Shown here: positions 1 through 9,751 of the stretch, one piece after another | Numbering within the stretch: position 1 is the stretch's first letter | How the letters are laid out: every line of letters begins with the position of its first letter | Source: an uncultured Burkholderiales bacterium | Lineage (GTDB): Bacteria > Pseudomonadota > Gammaproteobacteria > Burkholderiales > Burkholderiaceae_C | NCBI GenBank assembly: GCA_903861115.1 | Contig: CAIOTD010000097.1 | Location: forward strand, 1 to 44,960 | Reading direction: 5' to 3' | Length of the DNA: 44,960 nucleotides | Notes under the pieces: model-generated | The model's database searches: none | Told to the model about the DNA's origin: nothing | The model's input: only the letters and a program-made list of their open reading frames with translations | Program-made: the position numbers and the translations under genes

Positions 1-929
1 GTTTTTAAATAGCATTCCAAATGAGGTTGTTGGGCCAGTGCTTGCAGCACCTTTGGCGCATCCTCACCATTGAGCCTTACCGCGGATGTCGCGCCCTGCC
101 ACTCCCATTTTGCCTTAGGGAAGTCTTTTAGCAATTGACTGACATCGATTGACTTGTCTAAGGGAGTACTGGCCATGCCGTGATCGGACACGATCACGAA
201 GGTGGTCCTATCGATCAACCCCAGTTTTTTTACTTCATTGATCAATTGACCCAAAGTTTGATCGACCTTTGCTACAGCCTGCTTGACCTCTTGGCTATCG
301 GGCCCATATTCGTGACCTGCAGAGTCCACATCTGAGAGATAAAAGGTTGCAAAGTTGGGTCTCAAGGCCTCTCCTCTAGAGAGCCAAGACACCAAAAATT
401 CTAGCCTCTTCTCGTGGGACATCGCATGCTCATACCTGACCCAGTCGTTGGGTCGAGCGCCGTTGATCTCGACCTCAGAGCCAGGCCAAAACATGGCCGA
501 AGCAATGCCGCCTTGGCGCTTGATATTTGACCAAATGGGTGTGACTTCAGACCACCAAAAGGGGTTCTCCACAGCCTGCCTAGATCCCAAGGTGAACAAT
601 TGATTCGTTCTCGAATCGGTCATGGTGTTGTTCACGATGCCGTGGTGATCAGGCGTCAAACCCGTCACCAAGCTCACAAAATTGGGAAACGTGAGTGATG
701 GAAAGGCAGAGATGGAGCCTTTAGAGAGAACCCCCTTGTCTGCCAAAGCCTTCAAATTAGGGGTTACGCCCAAATTGAGATAGGCGGGTTTAAAGCCATC
801 AATACCAACCAACAGAACCAATGGCTTTTGTGCTGAGACTTTCTGTGAAAGACCTGGAACACAAAAGGCAGCAAGACAACAAGCCAATAAAAAGGCCATA
901 TATTGTTTGATTAAAGGATGGATGTTCAT
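1..929 (-). CDS. Nucleotide pyrophosphatase/phosphodiesterase (NPP, alkaline phosphatase superfamily), 3' end outside window
   Basis: About 309 residues are visible; the C-terminus lies beyond the left edge. An N-terminal hydrophobic stretch (residues about 10-28) looks like a signal peptide, so the enzyme probably acts in the periplasm. NPP hallmarks are visible: the first metal Asp in VGIDGFKP (D44), the Thr nucleophile in FPSLTFPNF (T80) followed by LVTGLTPDHHGI, then DVDSAGHEYGP and a SDHGM metal motif. The family hydrolyses phosphodiester or pyrophosphate bonds of nucleotides and some lipid headgroups; the substrate here cannot be told. The ATG lies 17 bp after the stop of the fused TRAP permease on the same strand, so it is probably the last gene of that operon. 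That suggests, by inference, that the enzyme releases or processes something linked to the transported ligand. Confidence 0.88.
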   Translation of the reverse strand, partial: MNIHPLIKQYMAFLLACCLAAFCVPGLSQKVSAQKPLVLLVGIDGFKPAYLNLGVTPNLKALADKGVLSKGSISAFPSLTFPNFVSLVTGLTPDHHGIVNNTMTDSRTNQLFTLGSRQAVENPFWWSEVTPIWSNIKRQGGIASAMFWPGSEVEINGARPNDWVRYEHAMSHEKRLEFLVSWLSRGEALRPNFATFYLSDVDSAGHEYGPDSQEVKQAVAKVDQTLGQLINEVKKLGLIDRTTFVIVSDHGMASTPLDKSIDVSQLLKDFPKAKWEWQGATSAVRLNGEDAPKVLQALAQQPHLECYLK

Positions 930-946
930 GCTTTGTATCCTAGGAG

Positions 947-2737
947 TTAAAGACTTGCCATGTTAAAAAATCCAGGCAAAGCCGTGGCCAAAAGCGGTAT
1001 CCATGAAATGATCACAGTTCCTACAAAGATCGCCAACAAGGCGGGTGCAATTGACATGGCCACTTCTTTCAAGGGTCGATTGAACACGGCAGATGCAAAA
1101 TAAATGTTCATGCCTGCGGGTGGGCATAAAAATCCCATCTCCATATTGGCCAAGAAAATGATTCCAAAATGAACGGGATGAATGTCGTAGGACAGCGCCA
1201 AAGGGAGCAACAAAGGAACCAAAACCACAATGGCAGCATAAATTTCCATCAATGCACCCGCGAAAAACAAAAACACATTGAGCGCCAGTAAAAAGATGTA
1301 TCGATTGTTGGTGATATTTCTAACCCAGTCAATGGCAAGGTCCGGAATGCCCGCATCGATCAAATAATTGGTCATCCCTAAAGCCATGCCCAAAACCAGC
1401 ATGACGCCACCAATGATTTGCGTGCACTTGGTGAGTGCTTGCGTGAGTTGTTTAAAGCTCAACTCTTGATTAAAAAACATTTGTGTGACGAGTGCATAGA
1501 CGGCCGTCATGGCTGCACTCTCTGTCGGCGTGGCAAAACCACTGACCAAGGAGCCAATGGCCACCAGTGGTGTAGCGATCTCCCACTTTGCATTCCACAT
1601 TGCCACTTTTAAAAGGGGCCAGGAAAAAGCGTGTGTCGACTCCAATTCTTTGACGATATTTTCTCCTTTCAAATATCCGCCAAAAATCAGCAAGGCCAGG
1701 ACCATCACCATCGCCGGCACGATCCCAGCCAAAAACATGGCGTTAATGGGAACACGAGCAATGATGGCGTACATGATCAAGGGAACAGATGGCGCCAACA
1801 AAACGCCCAATGCACTTGCACTGGTGACAAGACTGATGCCTTTTTTTTCCGAGTACCCCGTGGCTTTTAGCAAGTTCAACAACAAGCCCCCCAAAGCCAA
1901 AATGGTCACACCACTCCCCCCCGTGAAAGCCGTAAAGCAAGAACACAACACAGTCGTGGCCAACACCGTGCCTTTAACGCCTGACCCAAAGAGAGCCATA
2001 AAGACCTGGCCTAAACGTGTGGCCGAGCCTGTTGAAGCAAAAATCAAACCGGCCAAGGTAAACAAAGGCAAGGCTGGCAGTGAGGGGTTGACCGTGATTT
2101 GATAATGGGACAAGGCCACTGAAGAAAGCGGCAAGCCGTCTTGCCAAAATAGGCCCAAAGCCAATGCAGCGATGATTGAAAAGATGGGTGCGCCCCCAAG
2201 AAACATCACAAGCAAGCACAGTAGCCAGGGCAACATTGACACCACACTCGACTCGAGAAAATCAAAAAGCGCATAACTCAAAACCGTAATGGCAAGAATC
2301 GCTGCGATTTTGACCACCCAATGATTCAAGCCATGTGTGATGATTTGCCAACTTAAGAGTAAAAAACCTAGAGGCATCACCAACTGGAAAAGCCAGATTG
2401 GAATCGAATAGGCCAATATTTGTTGTGCGCTCCTCTCGGTGCTCACAAAGTGCCAAGAAGCCCAACAAAGAAGTCCACAAATCAAAGCACTCAACAGCCT
2501 TGCAGGGTTCTGAAAAGAATGAAAAATCACCCCGATGCTGCTCAAATGCCCGGATCGATAGGCCAGTAAAGCGCCAAACATGGACATCACCAGCCCCAAG
2601 TGCTGAACCAAAATCGGTGCATTGTCGACGCCTTTCCCCAAAAGTGGACGCGCCAAGATCTCCACCACTGGAATGAGAGCCATCAAGAGCAATGCACTGG
2701 ATGCAATCAGCTCATCAAAAAGATCAAAACGTTTCAC
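947..2737 (-). CDS. Fused TRAP transporter permease DctQM
   Basis: A 596-residue polytopic membrane protein. Roughly residues 1-175 correspond to the small DctQ subunit (four predicted helices) and residues 180-596 to the large DctM subunit, with conserved stretches such as FTGGSGVTILALGG, LLAPSVPLIMYA, GFATPTESAA and FLCPPAGMNIYF. Fused QM proteins are known in the TRAP family. TRAP systems drive uptake of organic acids or related solutes with an ion gradient. The start is GTG and overlaps the dctP stop as GTGA, showing translational coupling. It sits third in the operon TatT - DctP - DctQM - phosphodiesterase. The ligand is unknown. Confidence 0.93.
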   Translation of the reverse strand: MKRFDLFDELIASSALLLMALIPVVEILARPLLGKGVDNAPILVQHLGLVMSMFGALLAYRSGHLSSIGVIFHSFQNPARLLSALICGLLCWASWHFVSTERSAQQILAYSIPIWLFQLVMPLGFLLLSWQIITHGLNHWVVKIAAILAITVLSYALFDFLESSVVSMLPWLLCLLVMFLGGAPIFSIIAALALGLFWQDGLPLSSVALSHYQITVNPSLPALPLFTLAGLIFASTGSATRLGQVFMALFGSGVKGTVLATTVLCSCFTAFTGGSGVTILALGGLLLNLLKATGYSEKKGISLVTSASALGVLLAPSVPLIMYAIIARVPINAMFLAGIVPAMVMVLALLIFGGYLKGENIVKELESTHAFSWPLLKVAMWNAKWEIATPLVAIGSLVSGFATPTESAAMTAVYALVTQMFFNQELSFKQLTQALTKCTQIIGGVMLVLGMALGMTNYLIDAGIPDLAIDWVRNITNNRYIFLLALNVFLFFAGALMEIYAAIVVLVPLLLPLALSYDIHPVHFGIIFLANMEMGFLCPPAGMNIYFASAVFNRPLKEVAMSIAPALLAIFVGTVIISWIPLLATALPGFFNMASL

Positions 2738-3753
2738 TTTTGTTTGCCCGCTCTAAAAGCATTCAAATGCTTGAAGACTTCATCAAAGGTCTCGGCCGGC
2801 ACCATCGTGCCTCTGATCTTGGGGTACAAACTTACCGCCAAGTTGTTCCACTCTTTCATTTGCTCAGCATTGGGCTTGTTGACAGTCAGTCCTCTTTTTT
2901 TCATGGCATCGACCGCCTCCTCGACCTCCAATCGTGCTCTGATCCTCAGCTGATCGCCAGCCTTCTCACCAGCCACCCGAACCACCTCTTGTGTGGCGGG
3001 ACTCATCTCATCCCAAGCCTTTTTAGTGATGACCAAAGCACCAACGACAGGCGCCCAATTGATCTCCAGCATGTTACTGGCGGTGTTGTAGATTTGACTG
3101 GCCATGGCAAAGTAAGGGGTTGATGGCACCACGGAGATCATTCCGGTTTGTATGGAGGGCAAAATATCTGTGGTCTCAAGGGGGACAGGCGTATAGCCCA
3201 AACTTTTCATAATTTCTTGCTGCTCAGGCTCTCCACCCCAGGAGAAGAATTTCATTTTTTTGTAGTCGTCTGGCTTGAACGCAGCTTCTTTCGAGAAAAA
3301 TCGCACCCACCCTGCATCCCCCCAAGCCAAAACAACAAAGCCTTTTTCAAGAAATTTTTTCTCCATACCAGGTCGCATTTTTTCCCTCACGTAGTCGACC
3401 TCTTCCCAGTTTTTAAAAAGCAAAGGCATCGACTGGAGTGCGCTGATAGAAGGCTCAATTTCTTTCAGTCCGACGACTGAAAGTAAAGCCCCTTGAAGTT
3501 GTCCTATGCGCATTCGCCTGGCCAACTCGGTCTCACCGCCTTGACTGCCATCGGCATAGACGGTGTATTTCGCGCCGCTGCCCGTGGACCCTTTCCACGC
3601 CTCTGCCACCTCAATGAGTTGACGATAGTACAAGGAGTTCTTAGGGGCCAAGGTCCCGATGCGAAGGGGCTTATCGGCTGCAAACGCTTGAAAGCCACAG
3701 ACCAGGAGAAGCAAGGAAAAGGAGAGACGGACAAACAATTTAAAAGGCATCAT
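2734..3753 (-). CDS. TRAP transporter substrate-binding protein, DctP family
   Basis: A 339-residue protein with a Sec signal peptide (hydrophobic residues about 8-25, likely cleavage after FQAFA). The mature part begins KPLRIGTLAPKNSLYY, the usual opening of DctP/TAXI-like periplasmic receptors. WGDAGWVRFFS near residue 152 holds the Arg expected to contact a carboxylate in this fold. It should bind the ligand in the periplasm and deliver it to DctQM. The start ATG overlaps the TatT stop as ATGA, and its own stop overlaps the permease start. Pairing with TatT places it in the TatP-T branch of TRAP receptors. The ligand cannot be read from the sequence. Confidence 0.92.
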   Translation of the reverse strand: MMPFKLFVRLSFSLLLLVCGFQAFAADKPLRIGTLAPKNSLYYRQLIEVAEAWKGSTGSGAKYTVYADGSQGGETELARRMRIGQLQGALLSVVGLKEIEPSISALQSMPLLFKNWEEVDYVREKMRPGMEKKFLEKGFVVLAWGDAGWVRFFSKEAAFKPDDYKKMKFFSWGGEPEQQEIMKSLGYTPVPLETTDILPSIQTGMISVVPSTPYFAMASQIYNTASNMLEINWAPVVGALVITKKAWDEMSPATQEVVRVAGEKAGDQLRIRARLEVEEAVDAMKKRGLTVNKPNAEQMKEWNNLAVSLYPKIRGTMVPAETFDEVFKHLNAFRAGKQK

Positions 3754-4655
3754 TCACTTTCTATTAAATCTTCTTCATTTTCAAGCAACCAAAGCGCTCG
3801 AAGCTTCATGGTTTCATTCTGCAAACTCGGGCTCTTTTGTGCAATGGAGATCGCTTTGTTGAGCAAGGACTCAAACATCTGCTTGTCTTTTACAGACACA
3901 GCAATGCGCTCAGCCTTGGACACATAAGGACCTGCATTGCGCTCTTTGGCATATTCAATGGCCAAGTCAAAATATTGCTTGGCCTTGAGTTTTGAGCCAT
4001 TGGGATCGGCCCACTCAAAACTCCCCATCAAACTGGCAAGAGAACCTTCTGAATAAGAGGGATTCAAACGCCACGCCAATTGAGCCAAGCGCATGGCCAC
4101 AGGAAAATCAGCAACCAAATCAGGCTGATCTTTGGCAGTCGAAATCCACCCTCCCAAAGAAGCGGCAGACCAATAAAGCAAACCAACATGTGATTGTCCG
4201 ACGGACAAGCCCCTCATCAAATCATCTGTCGATCTGAGTCTGACCTCAAAGCCAGAGAACTTTAATTCAAGTGCTTTCATTGCGTGGCGGTACCCGCGGG
4301 CATACATCTTGGACGCGCGCTCTCTTAAAACCTCCGCGCCCTTGAAATCTCGACCCTCCAGCTTATCCGCCTCAAATGCAATAAAGGCATAAGCGTATTG
4401 AGTAAAGCCTGAACTCACCGACTCCGCCAATTTCAAATTGGCTGGGGAGCTTGACAGTAAATTTTCTGTCAACTTGAGATAAAAAGGACTGGCATCACGC
4501 GCCAAGATCAAGTCCTCCTCTTGATTGTCCTCGGTCACCACAGTCTTAGCGACTTGATCCACCAAGAATGTATTGATTGCGCAGCCAGATAAGGCGCAGT
4601 AGACAAAAAAAGAGCAAACCGAAACGAGTGTTTTACCAAAAAAGTTATTTGACAT
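3750..4655 (-). CDS. TRAP-associated lipoprotein TatT (TPR-like helical protein)
   Basis: The ATG at 4655 is chosen over an in-frame TTG at 4667; it gives 301 residues with a compact lipoprotein signal (lipobox ALSGC, Cys25). The mature protein is almost entirely helical, with repeated alanine-rich helices typical of the TatT family (TRAP-associated TPR protein, first described in Treponema). TatT trimers bind the P subunit and are thought to help hand hydrophobic ligands to it in the periplasm. It is first in the operon and overlaps the downstream dctP by 4 bp. There is no clear Shine-Dalgarno sequence, which leaves the start slightly uncertain. Confidence 0.85.
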   Translation of the reverse strand: MSNNFFGKTLVSVCSFFVYCALSGCAINTFLVDQVAKTVVTEDNQEEDLILARDASPFYLKLTENLLSSSPANLKLAESVSSGFTQYAYAFIAFEADKLEGRDFKGAEVLRERASKMYARGYRHAMKALELKFSGFEVRLRSTDDLMRGLSVGQSHVGLLYWSAASLGGWISTAKDQPDLVADFPVAMRLAQLAWRLNPSYSEGSLASLMGSFEWADPNGSKLKAKQYFDLAIEYAKERNAGPYVSKAERIAVSVKDKQMFESLLNKAISIAQKSPSLQNETMKLRALWLLENEEDLIESE

Positions 4656-4803
4656 TTTTATGACCAATATTTGGCAAACATATTACCCGTTGTAAATTAA
4701 AACTTGATGACACACGGAGCCCACTAAGCCCCAAGCAAATAAAAAAACAAGATCTCTTAAAAAACGAGACGAGCCACTCGTAAGCAATTGACCAATAAAT
4801 TTT

Positions 4804-4843
4804 ACGTCATCAAAAAGCAATAAAAGCAACATGCAAATGAAAT
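4804..4843 (+). promoter_or_regulatory. Weak candidate PHO-box array upstream of the btaA-like gene
   Basis: Four 7-bp units lie exactly 11 bp apart: ACGTCAT, AAGCAAT, GCAACAT and ATGAAAT, separated by A-rich 4-bp spacers. The first matches the PhoB half-site CTGTCAT at five of seven positions; the others match poorly. It sits 54 bp before the btaA-like start. Betaine-lipid genes are PhoB-controlled in some alphaproteobacteria, so the position makes sense, but the match is degenerate and the region is A-rich. Confidence 0.3.
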
Positions 4844-4896
4844 ATTAAAGGTCCACAATTGAAAGATATCTTCACAAACAAGGATTTATTTCTAAC

Positions 4897-6138
4897 ATGA
4901 ACGCCACTCAAAATCCAACGCTCAGTTTAAAGAAGTCAAAGGTACTGCTCAATAACGCAGTCTTTGGACATAAAACAAAGGCCACCCTGAAAGACAAAAT
5001 TTTTGCAATGTGGTTCGATCGCTTGGTTTATACACAAATTTGGGAAGATCCTGTTGTTGACATGAAGGCCTTGCAAATCAAAGAAACGGATCACATGCTC
5101 ACCATTGCGTCCGGTGGCTGCAATGCTTTGTCCTATTTGATGGCCAATCCTGCCAAAATTTCGGTTGTTGACCTCAATCACGCTCACATCGCCTTGAATC
5201 ACCTGAAAATTGCGGCCATCAAAACACTGGAATATCACGAAGATTTCTTCAGGTTTTTTGGAGTTGCCAAGTCAACGAGCAACGTTCGAATCTACAACGC
5301 CATCATCGCACCAGAATTGGATCAAGAAAGTAGAAAATACTGGGAGAGCGGTCCATTTGCATCAAAAAGAATTCAAATGTTTGCTAAAGGATTCTATAAG
5401 TATGGGCTTCTTGGTCAGATCATTGGCATTATCCATGTGGGCGCCAAACTGCATGGCGTCAAACTGTCCGACTTATTGGAACAAAAAACCGTTGAAGATC
5501 AAAAAAATTGGTTTGATCAACACGTTGCAAAGATATTTGATTCAAGACTGATGACAAAAATATGCAGCAGTCCCTACGCGCTTTACAACTTGGGTATTCC
5601 ACCCAGTCAGCACTTGGCCTTGTGTGACAACAAGCCTGAGCAAATGTCTGAAATCTTAAAGCAACGTGCTCGGCAATTGGCCACCGTGGTTCCCATCAAA
5701 GACAACTATTTTGCTTGGCAAGCTTACGCTAGAAAGTACGATGAAACGGGTCAGAGTGCACTTCCACCCTATTTGGTGAAAGAGAACTATGCATTTTTGC
5801 GCGAAAGTGTTCATAAAATATCCATTGAACACAACAACATCCGCGATAAACTGAATCAACTTGGACCTCAGTCCGTTGATATTGTCAACTTGCTGGATGC
5901 GCAAGACTGGATGACGCCTCAAGAGTTAACCGCTGTGTGGACTGCCATCACCCAAGCTGCAAAACCGGGTGCCCGAGTCATCTTTAGAACGGCAGGCTCG
6001 CAGTCCCCTGTTGATGCATGCTTGACCGGTGATTTGGCCCACCGCTGGACCCGTGACGACCAGGTCAGTGACAGCCTAGGCCCACAAGATCGCTCAGGGA
6101 TCTATGGTGCACTGCATTTGTATCGATTAAACGCTTGA
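4897..6138 (+). CDS. btaA: BtaA-like S-adenosylmethionine:diacylglycerol 3-amino-3-carboxypropyltransferase (DUF3419)
   Basis: 413 residues, the usual BtaA length. Family marks include LVYTQIWEDPVVD (about residues 45-57), the glycine-rich SAM loop LTIASGGCNALSYL followed by the acidic SVVDLNHAH, then GLLGQIIGIIHVGAKLHGV and YNLGIPPSQH. BtaA moves the aminocarboxypropyl group of SAM onto diacylglycerol to make homoserine lipid, the first step to betaine lipids that replace phospholipids when phosphate is short. AGGA lies 12 nt before the ATG. The usual partner, the N-methyltransferase BtaB, is not next to it; the next gene is a GNAT-fold protein that overlaps it (TGATG). The final product may therefore differ from the known betaine lipid, which is inference. 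Confidence 0.85.
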   Translation: MNATQNPTLSLKKSKVLLNNAVFGHKTKATLKDKIFAMWFDRLVYTQIWEDPVVDMKALQIKETDHMLTIASGGCNALSYLMANPAKISVVDLNHAHIALNHLKIAAIKTLEYHEDFFRFFGVAKSTSNVRIYNAIIAPELDQESRKYWESGPFASKRIQMFAKGFYKYGLLGQIIGIIHVGAKLHGVKLSDLLEQKTVEDQKNWFDQHVAKIFDSRLMTKICSSPYALYNLGIPPSQHLALCDNKPEQMSEILKQRARQLATVVPIKDNYFAWQAYARKYDETGQSALPPYLVKENYAFLRESVHKISIEHNNIRDKLNQLGPQSVDIVNLLDAQDWMTPQELTAVWTAITQAAKPGARVIFRTAGSQSPVDACLTGDLAHRWTRDDQVSDSLGPQDRSGIYGALHLYRLNA

Positions 6139-7178
6139 TGGCCCAAGCACCCTGGGAGCATTCACTCCAAGAGTGGATGCTCAATGCAGGCGCAGACCTC
6201 GTGAGCGAGTCTGACGCCTTGCCCATCACCATGACACACCAGCATGGACCCGCAGCCAACTGCTACATTACCTCTCCTAAAATTGCATGGTTTGATTACG
6301 CAGTAGATGAAGTTCGCGATCAAAAAGTTTTAAGTCTTGTACTGAAGGCACTCTCTCGCCTTGCCCATTGGGTGGGCCTTGGGCAAAACATCATCGTCGG
6401 CAACTTCCCCATTTCCACCAACGTTTGGAGCAACGCGCAAAACGCTTTGATTGTCAAAGCTTGTCAATCCCACACTCAAAAGGACACAGGCCGATTTATA
6501 TTTGTTCGCAATTTATTGGCTTATCAACACGAACAATTGATCACAGAACTGCAAAGCATGGGCTTTGTGGTTTTGCCTGCTCGGGTCATCTATGAATTCG
6601 ATCTGCGACAAGGCATGAACAGCAAACCCTCACATTTGATGAGAGACTTGAGCGCCCTTAAAAAATCAACGCTTCAAGTGACCCATTGGGCACACATTGA
6701 TGACGAACTCTCCAGTCGTTTTCAGCACCTGTACGATCTGATCTACATTCAAAAACACAGCGTGTACAACGCCATGTACACGCCTGCCTTTTTTAAAGAG
6801 ATGGTCAACTCACAATGGATGACGGCCTTGAGCCTTAAGAACGAAGGGGGCGAAATAGTTGCTTTTGCTCTTCTGCACCAAATTGGTGACACCTTGACCG
6901 TGCCAGCACTGGGTTATATTGAAAGTGAGCATGGTCCAGGGATTTATCGCTTGTTGTTTGCTTCAATTTTCAAACACACATTAGAAAACCGATTGATGCT
7001 CAATTACAGTTCGGGCGCTGGAGACTTCAAGAGAAAGCGCGGCGCCCAAAGTCGACTTGAGTATACTGCGGTCAAAGCGCCCCATTCTTTTTTGAATTGG
7101 AAGGTTCGGTTGATGCGATGGCTAGCGGGAAAAACCAAGCACATGAACGAGCAAGATTTAATTCGACGGGGCGCTTAA
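6138..7178 (+). CDS. GNAT-fold acyl/aminoacyl-transferase (BioF2-like/FemAB-like), coupled to btaA
   Basis: 346 residues from the ATG that overlaps the btaA stop as TGATG. The C-terminal half looks like a GNAT domain of the BioF2-like acetyltransferase type: a strand with GGEIVAFALLHQIGDTLTV, then GPGIYRLLFASIFKHTLE, and the typical FKRKRGAQ segment near the end. The N-terminal half (residues 1-180) is less clear and may be a second, degenerate GNAT-like lobe, as in FemAB proteins. There are no SAM-binding motifs, so it is not a BtaB methyltransferase. Tight coupling with BtaA suggests it modifies the homoserine lipid headgroup or supplies an acyl group, but no function has been shown. Confidence 0.7.
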   Translation: MAQAPWEHSLQEWMLNAGADLVSESDALPITMTHQHGPAANCYITSPKIAWFDYAVDEVRDQKVLSLVLKALSRLAHWVGLGQNIIVGNFPISTNVWSNAQNALIVKACQSHTQKDTGRFIFVRNLLAYQHEQLITELQSMGFVVLPARVIYEFDLRQGMNSKPSHLMRDLSALKKSTLQVTHWAHIDDELSSRFQHLYDLIYIQKHSVYNAMYTPAFFKEMVNSQWMTALSLKNEGGEIVAFALLHQIGDTLTVPALGYIESEHGPGIYRLLFASIFKHTLENRLMLNYSSGAGDFKRKRGAQSRLEYTAVKAPHSFLNWKVRLMRWLAGKTKHMNEQDLIRRGA

Positions 7179-7226
7179 GGTTCAAGCTCACTTTGAGTCA
7201 CTTTTTTTCGCTAAGGGCCCTCGAGC

Positions 7227-8543
7227 ATGCAGAATTATCAATCCCTGATTGGAATTGCGATCATCTTGTTGATCGCCATTGGCGTATCCGAAGACCGATC
7301 CCGCATTGATTACAAAAGCCTTGGCAAAGGTTTGCTTTTTCAATTCGTTTTGGCGCTTGTCCTGCTGAAAGTGCCCTTTATACAAAATTTCCTGGGCTCA
7401 TTGAACCAAAGTGTGCTTGAACTTCAAAAGGCCACTCAGGCCGGCACATCGCTCGTTTTTGGTTACCTGGGCGGTGGCCCCTTGCCCTTTGAGGAGAAGT
7501 CACCTGGCATGTCCTTTATCTTGGGACTTCAGGCTTTGCCAATGATTTTGATCTTCAGTGCATTATCTGCACTGCTCTATTACTGGCGTGTATTACCTTT
7601 GGTGATTGGATGCTTTGCTTGGTTACTGGGTCGGGTCTTGAACGTCACAGGTGCAACGTCCTTTGCCAGCATTGCAACCGTTTTTGTGGGCATCGTTGAA
7701 GCGCCTTTGCTCATCAGGCCCTACCTCACAGGTTTGTCCAAAGCAGAACTCTTTGTGGTCATGAGCACTGGCATGTCCACCATATCTGGCACTGTGCTGG
7801 TCATTTATGCGAGTTTTTTACAAAGCACGGTACCCAATGTGGTGACCCATTTGATCATTGCCTCCTTGATCAGTGCGCCGGGTGCTATCGTGCTCAGTCT
7901 CGTGGCAATCCCCAAAATGCCACTCTTTGAAAGCCCACCCTCCTCCCTCCAGGGCCATGACATTCAAGGCCATGGACTTAGGAGTTACATCAAAGCGTTG
8001 CTTCACACCACAGATGCCCATAAAAAATATCAAAGTACCATGGATGCCATCAGTGACGGCACCTTTCAAGGCATGAAATTATTGGCCAGTGTGATTGCCA
8101 TGTTGATTGTTTTGGTGGCCTTGGTCTCACTGGGTAACAGCATTCTTCAACTCTTTCCCTATTTGGAGAGTTCCCCCCTCACCATTCAGCGCGTTATTGG
8201 TTGGGTCATGCAACCGTTTTCTTGGACGCTTGGCATTGAATGGAAGGACACCCAAATTGCAGGTCAATTGATGGGCACGAAGTTGGTGTTGAACGAGTTC
8301 ATCGCCTACCTCGACCTCTCCAAACTCGACCCCAACGCCATCAGCGAACATTCGAGAGTCCTCTTGACGTATTTGCTTTGTGGGTTTGCCAACTTCGGAA
8401 GCCTTGGCATCGTCATTGCAGGCATTGGTTCCATGGCGCCCGACAGACAAAAGGAGATTGTTCAAATGGGCGCCAAGTCCTTGTTGATCGGGACCTTATC
8501 GACCTGTTTATCTGCAGCAATGATTGGCTTGTTGCTGTTTTAA
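7227..8543 (+). CDS. Concentrative nucleoside transporter (CNT/NupC family)
   Basis: 438 residues with about ten predicted membrane helices. The CNT hallmarks are present: GATSFASIATVFVGIVEAPLLIRPYL around residues 140-170 with the EAPLLIRP motif, the helical hairpin GMSTISGTVLVIYA, and near the C-terminus GTKLVLNEFIAYLDL followed by LLCGFANFGSLGI. The family imports nucleosides with a proton or sodium gradient across the inner membrane. It starts 48 bp after the GNAT gene on the same strand and may share its transcript; a bidirectional terminator follows. The specific nucleoside is not predicted. A nucleoside carrier fits a region rich in phosphatases and phosphodiesterases, which would release nucleosides from nucleotides. 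Confidence 0.93.
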   Translation: MQNYQSLIGIAIILLIAIGVSEDRSRIDYKSLGKGLLFQFVLALVLLKVPFIQNFLGSLNQSVLELQKATQAGTSLVFGYLGGGPLPFEEKSPGMSFILGLQALPMILIFSALSALLYYWRVLPLVIGCFAWLLGRVLNVTGATSFASIATVFVGIVEAPLLIRPYLTGLSKAELFVVMSTGMSTISGTVLVIYASFLQSTVPNVVTHLIIASLISAPGAIVLSLVAIPKMPLFESPPSSLQGHDIQGHGLRSYIKALLHTTDAHKKYQSTMDAISDGTFQGMKLLASVIAMLIVLVALVSLGNSILQLFPYLESSPLTIQRVIGWVMQPFSWTLGIEWKDTQIAGQLMGTKLVLNEFIAYLDLSKLDPNAISEHSRVLLTYLLCGFANFGSLGIVIAGIGSMAPDRQKEIVQMGAKSLLIGTLSTCLSAAMIGLLLF

Positions 8544-8633
8544 CTCTCTTAAAGACAAAAGCGTTCCAAAGGGGTCTTGTCTTGAGCGGCCTGAATGCAA
8601 GAATCTCAAGTGCGCTCAAAACAAGCAGGCCAT

Positions 8634-8687
8634 AAAAAAACCTCCTGCTAGGCGCACAAAGCGCCCAACAGAAGGTTTTTTATTTTT
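8634..8687. terminator. Bidirectional intrinsic terminator between the nucleoside transporter and ilvC
   Basis: A long imperfect hairpin: outer arms AAAAAACCTCCTG and CAGAAGGTTTTTT, inner stem GGCGC/GCGCC around ACAAA. A-rich and T-rich flanks provide a U tract in both directions. It lies between two convergent genes (8543 and 8703), so it can serve both. Confidence 0.85.
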
Positions 8688-8702
8688 TGATCTGATCGAA
8701 AA

Positions 8703-9746
<1,044 letters not shown>

Positions 9747-9751
9747 TTAAT

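Noticed and set aside
1509-2102. 197-residue open frame on the plus strand
   Set aside because: Antisense shadow of the DctM part of the TRAP permease, with a composition typical of reverse-strand reading.
4696-4713. PHO box facing the TatT operon
   Set aside because: One good half-site (GTGTCAT on the minus strand) is followed by TTTTAAT; a single unit is too little.
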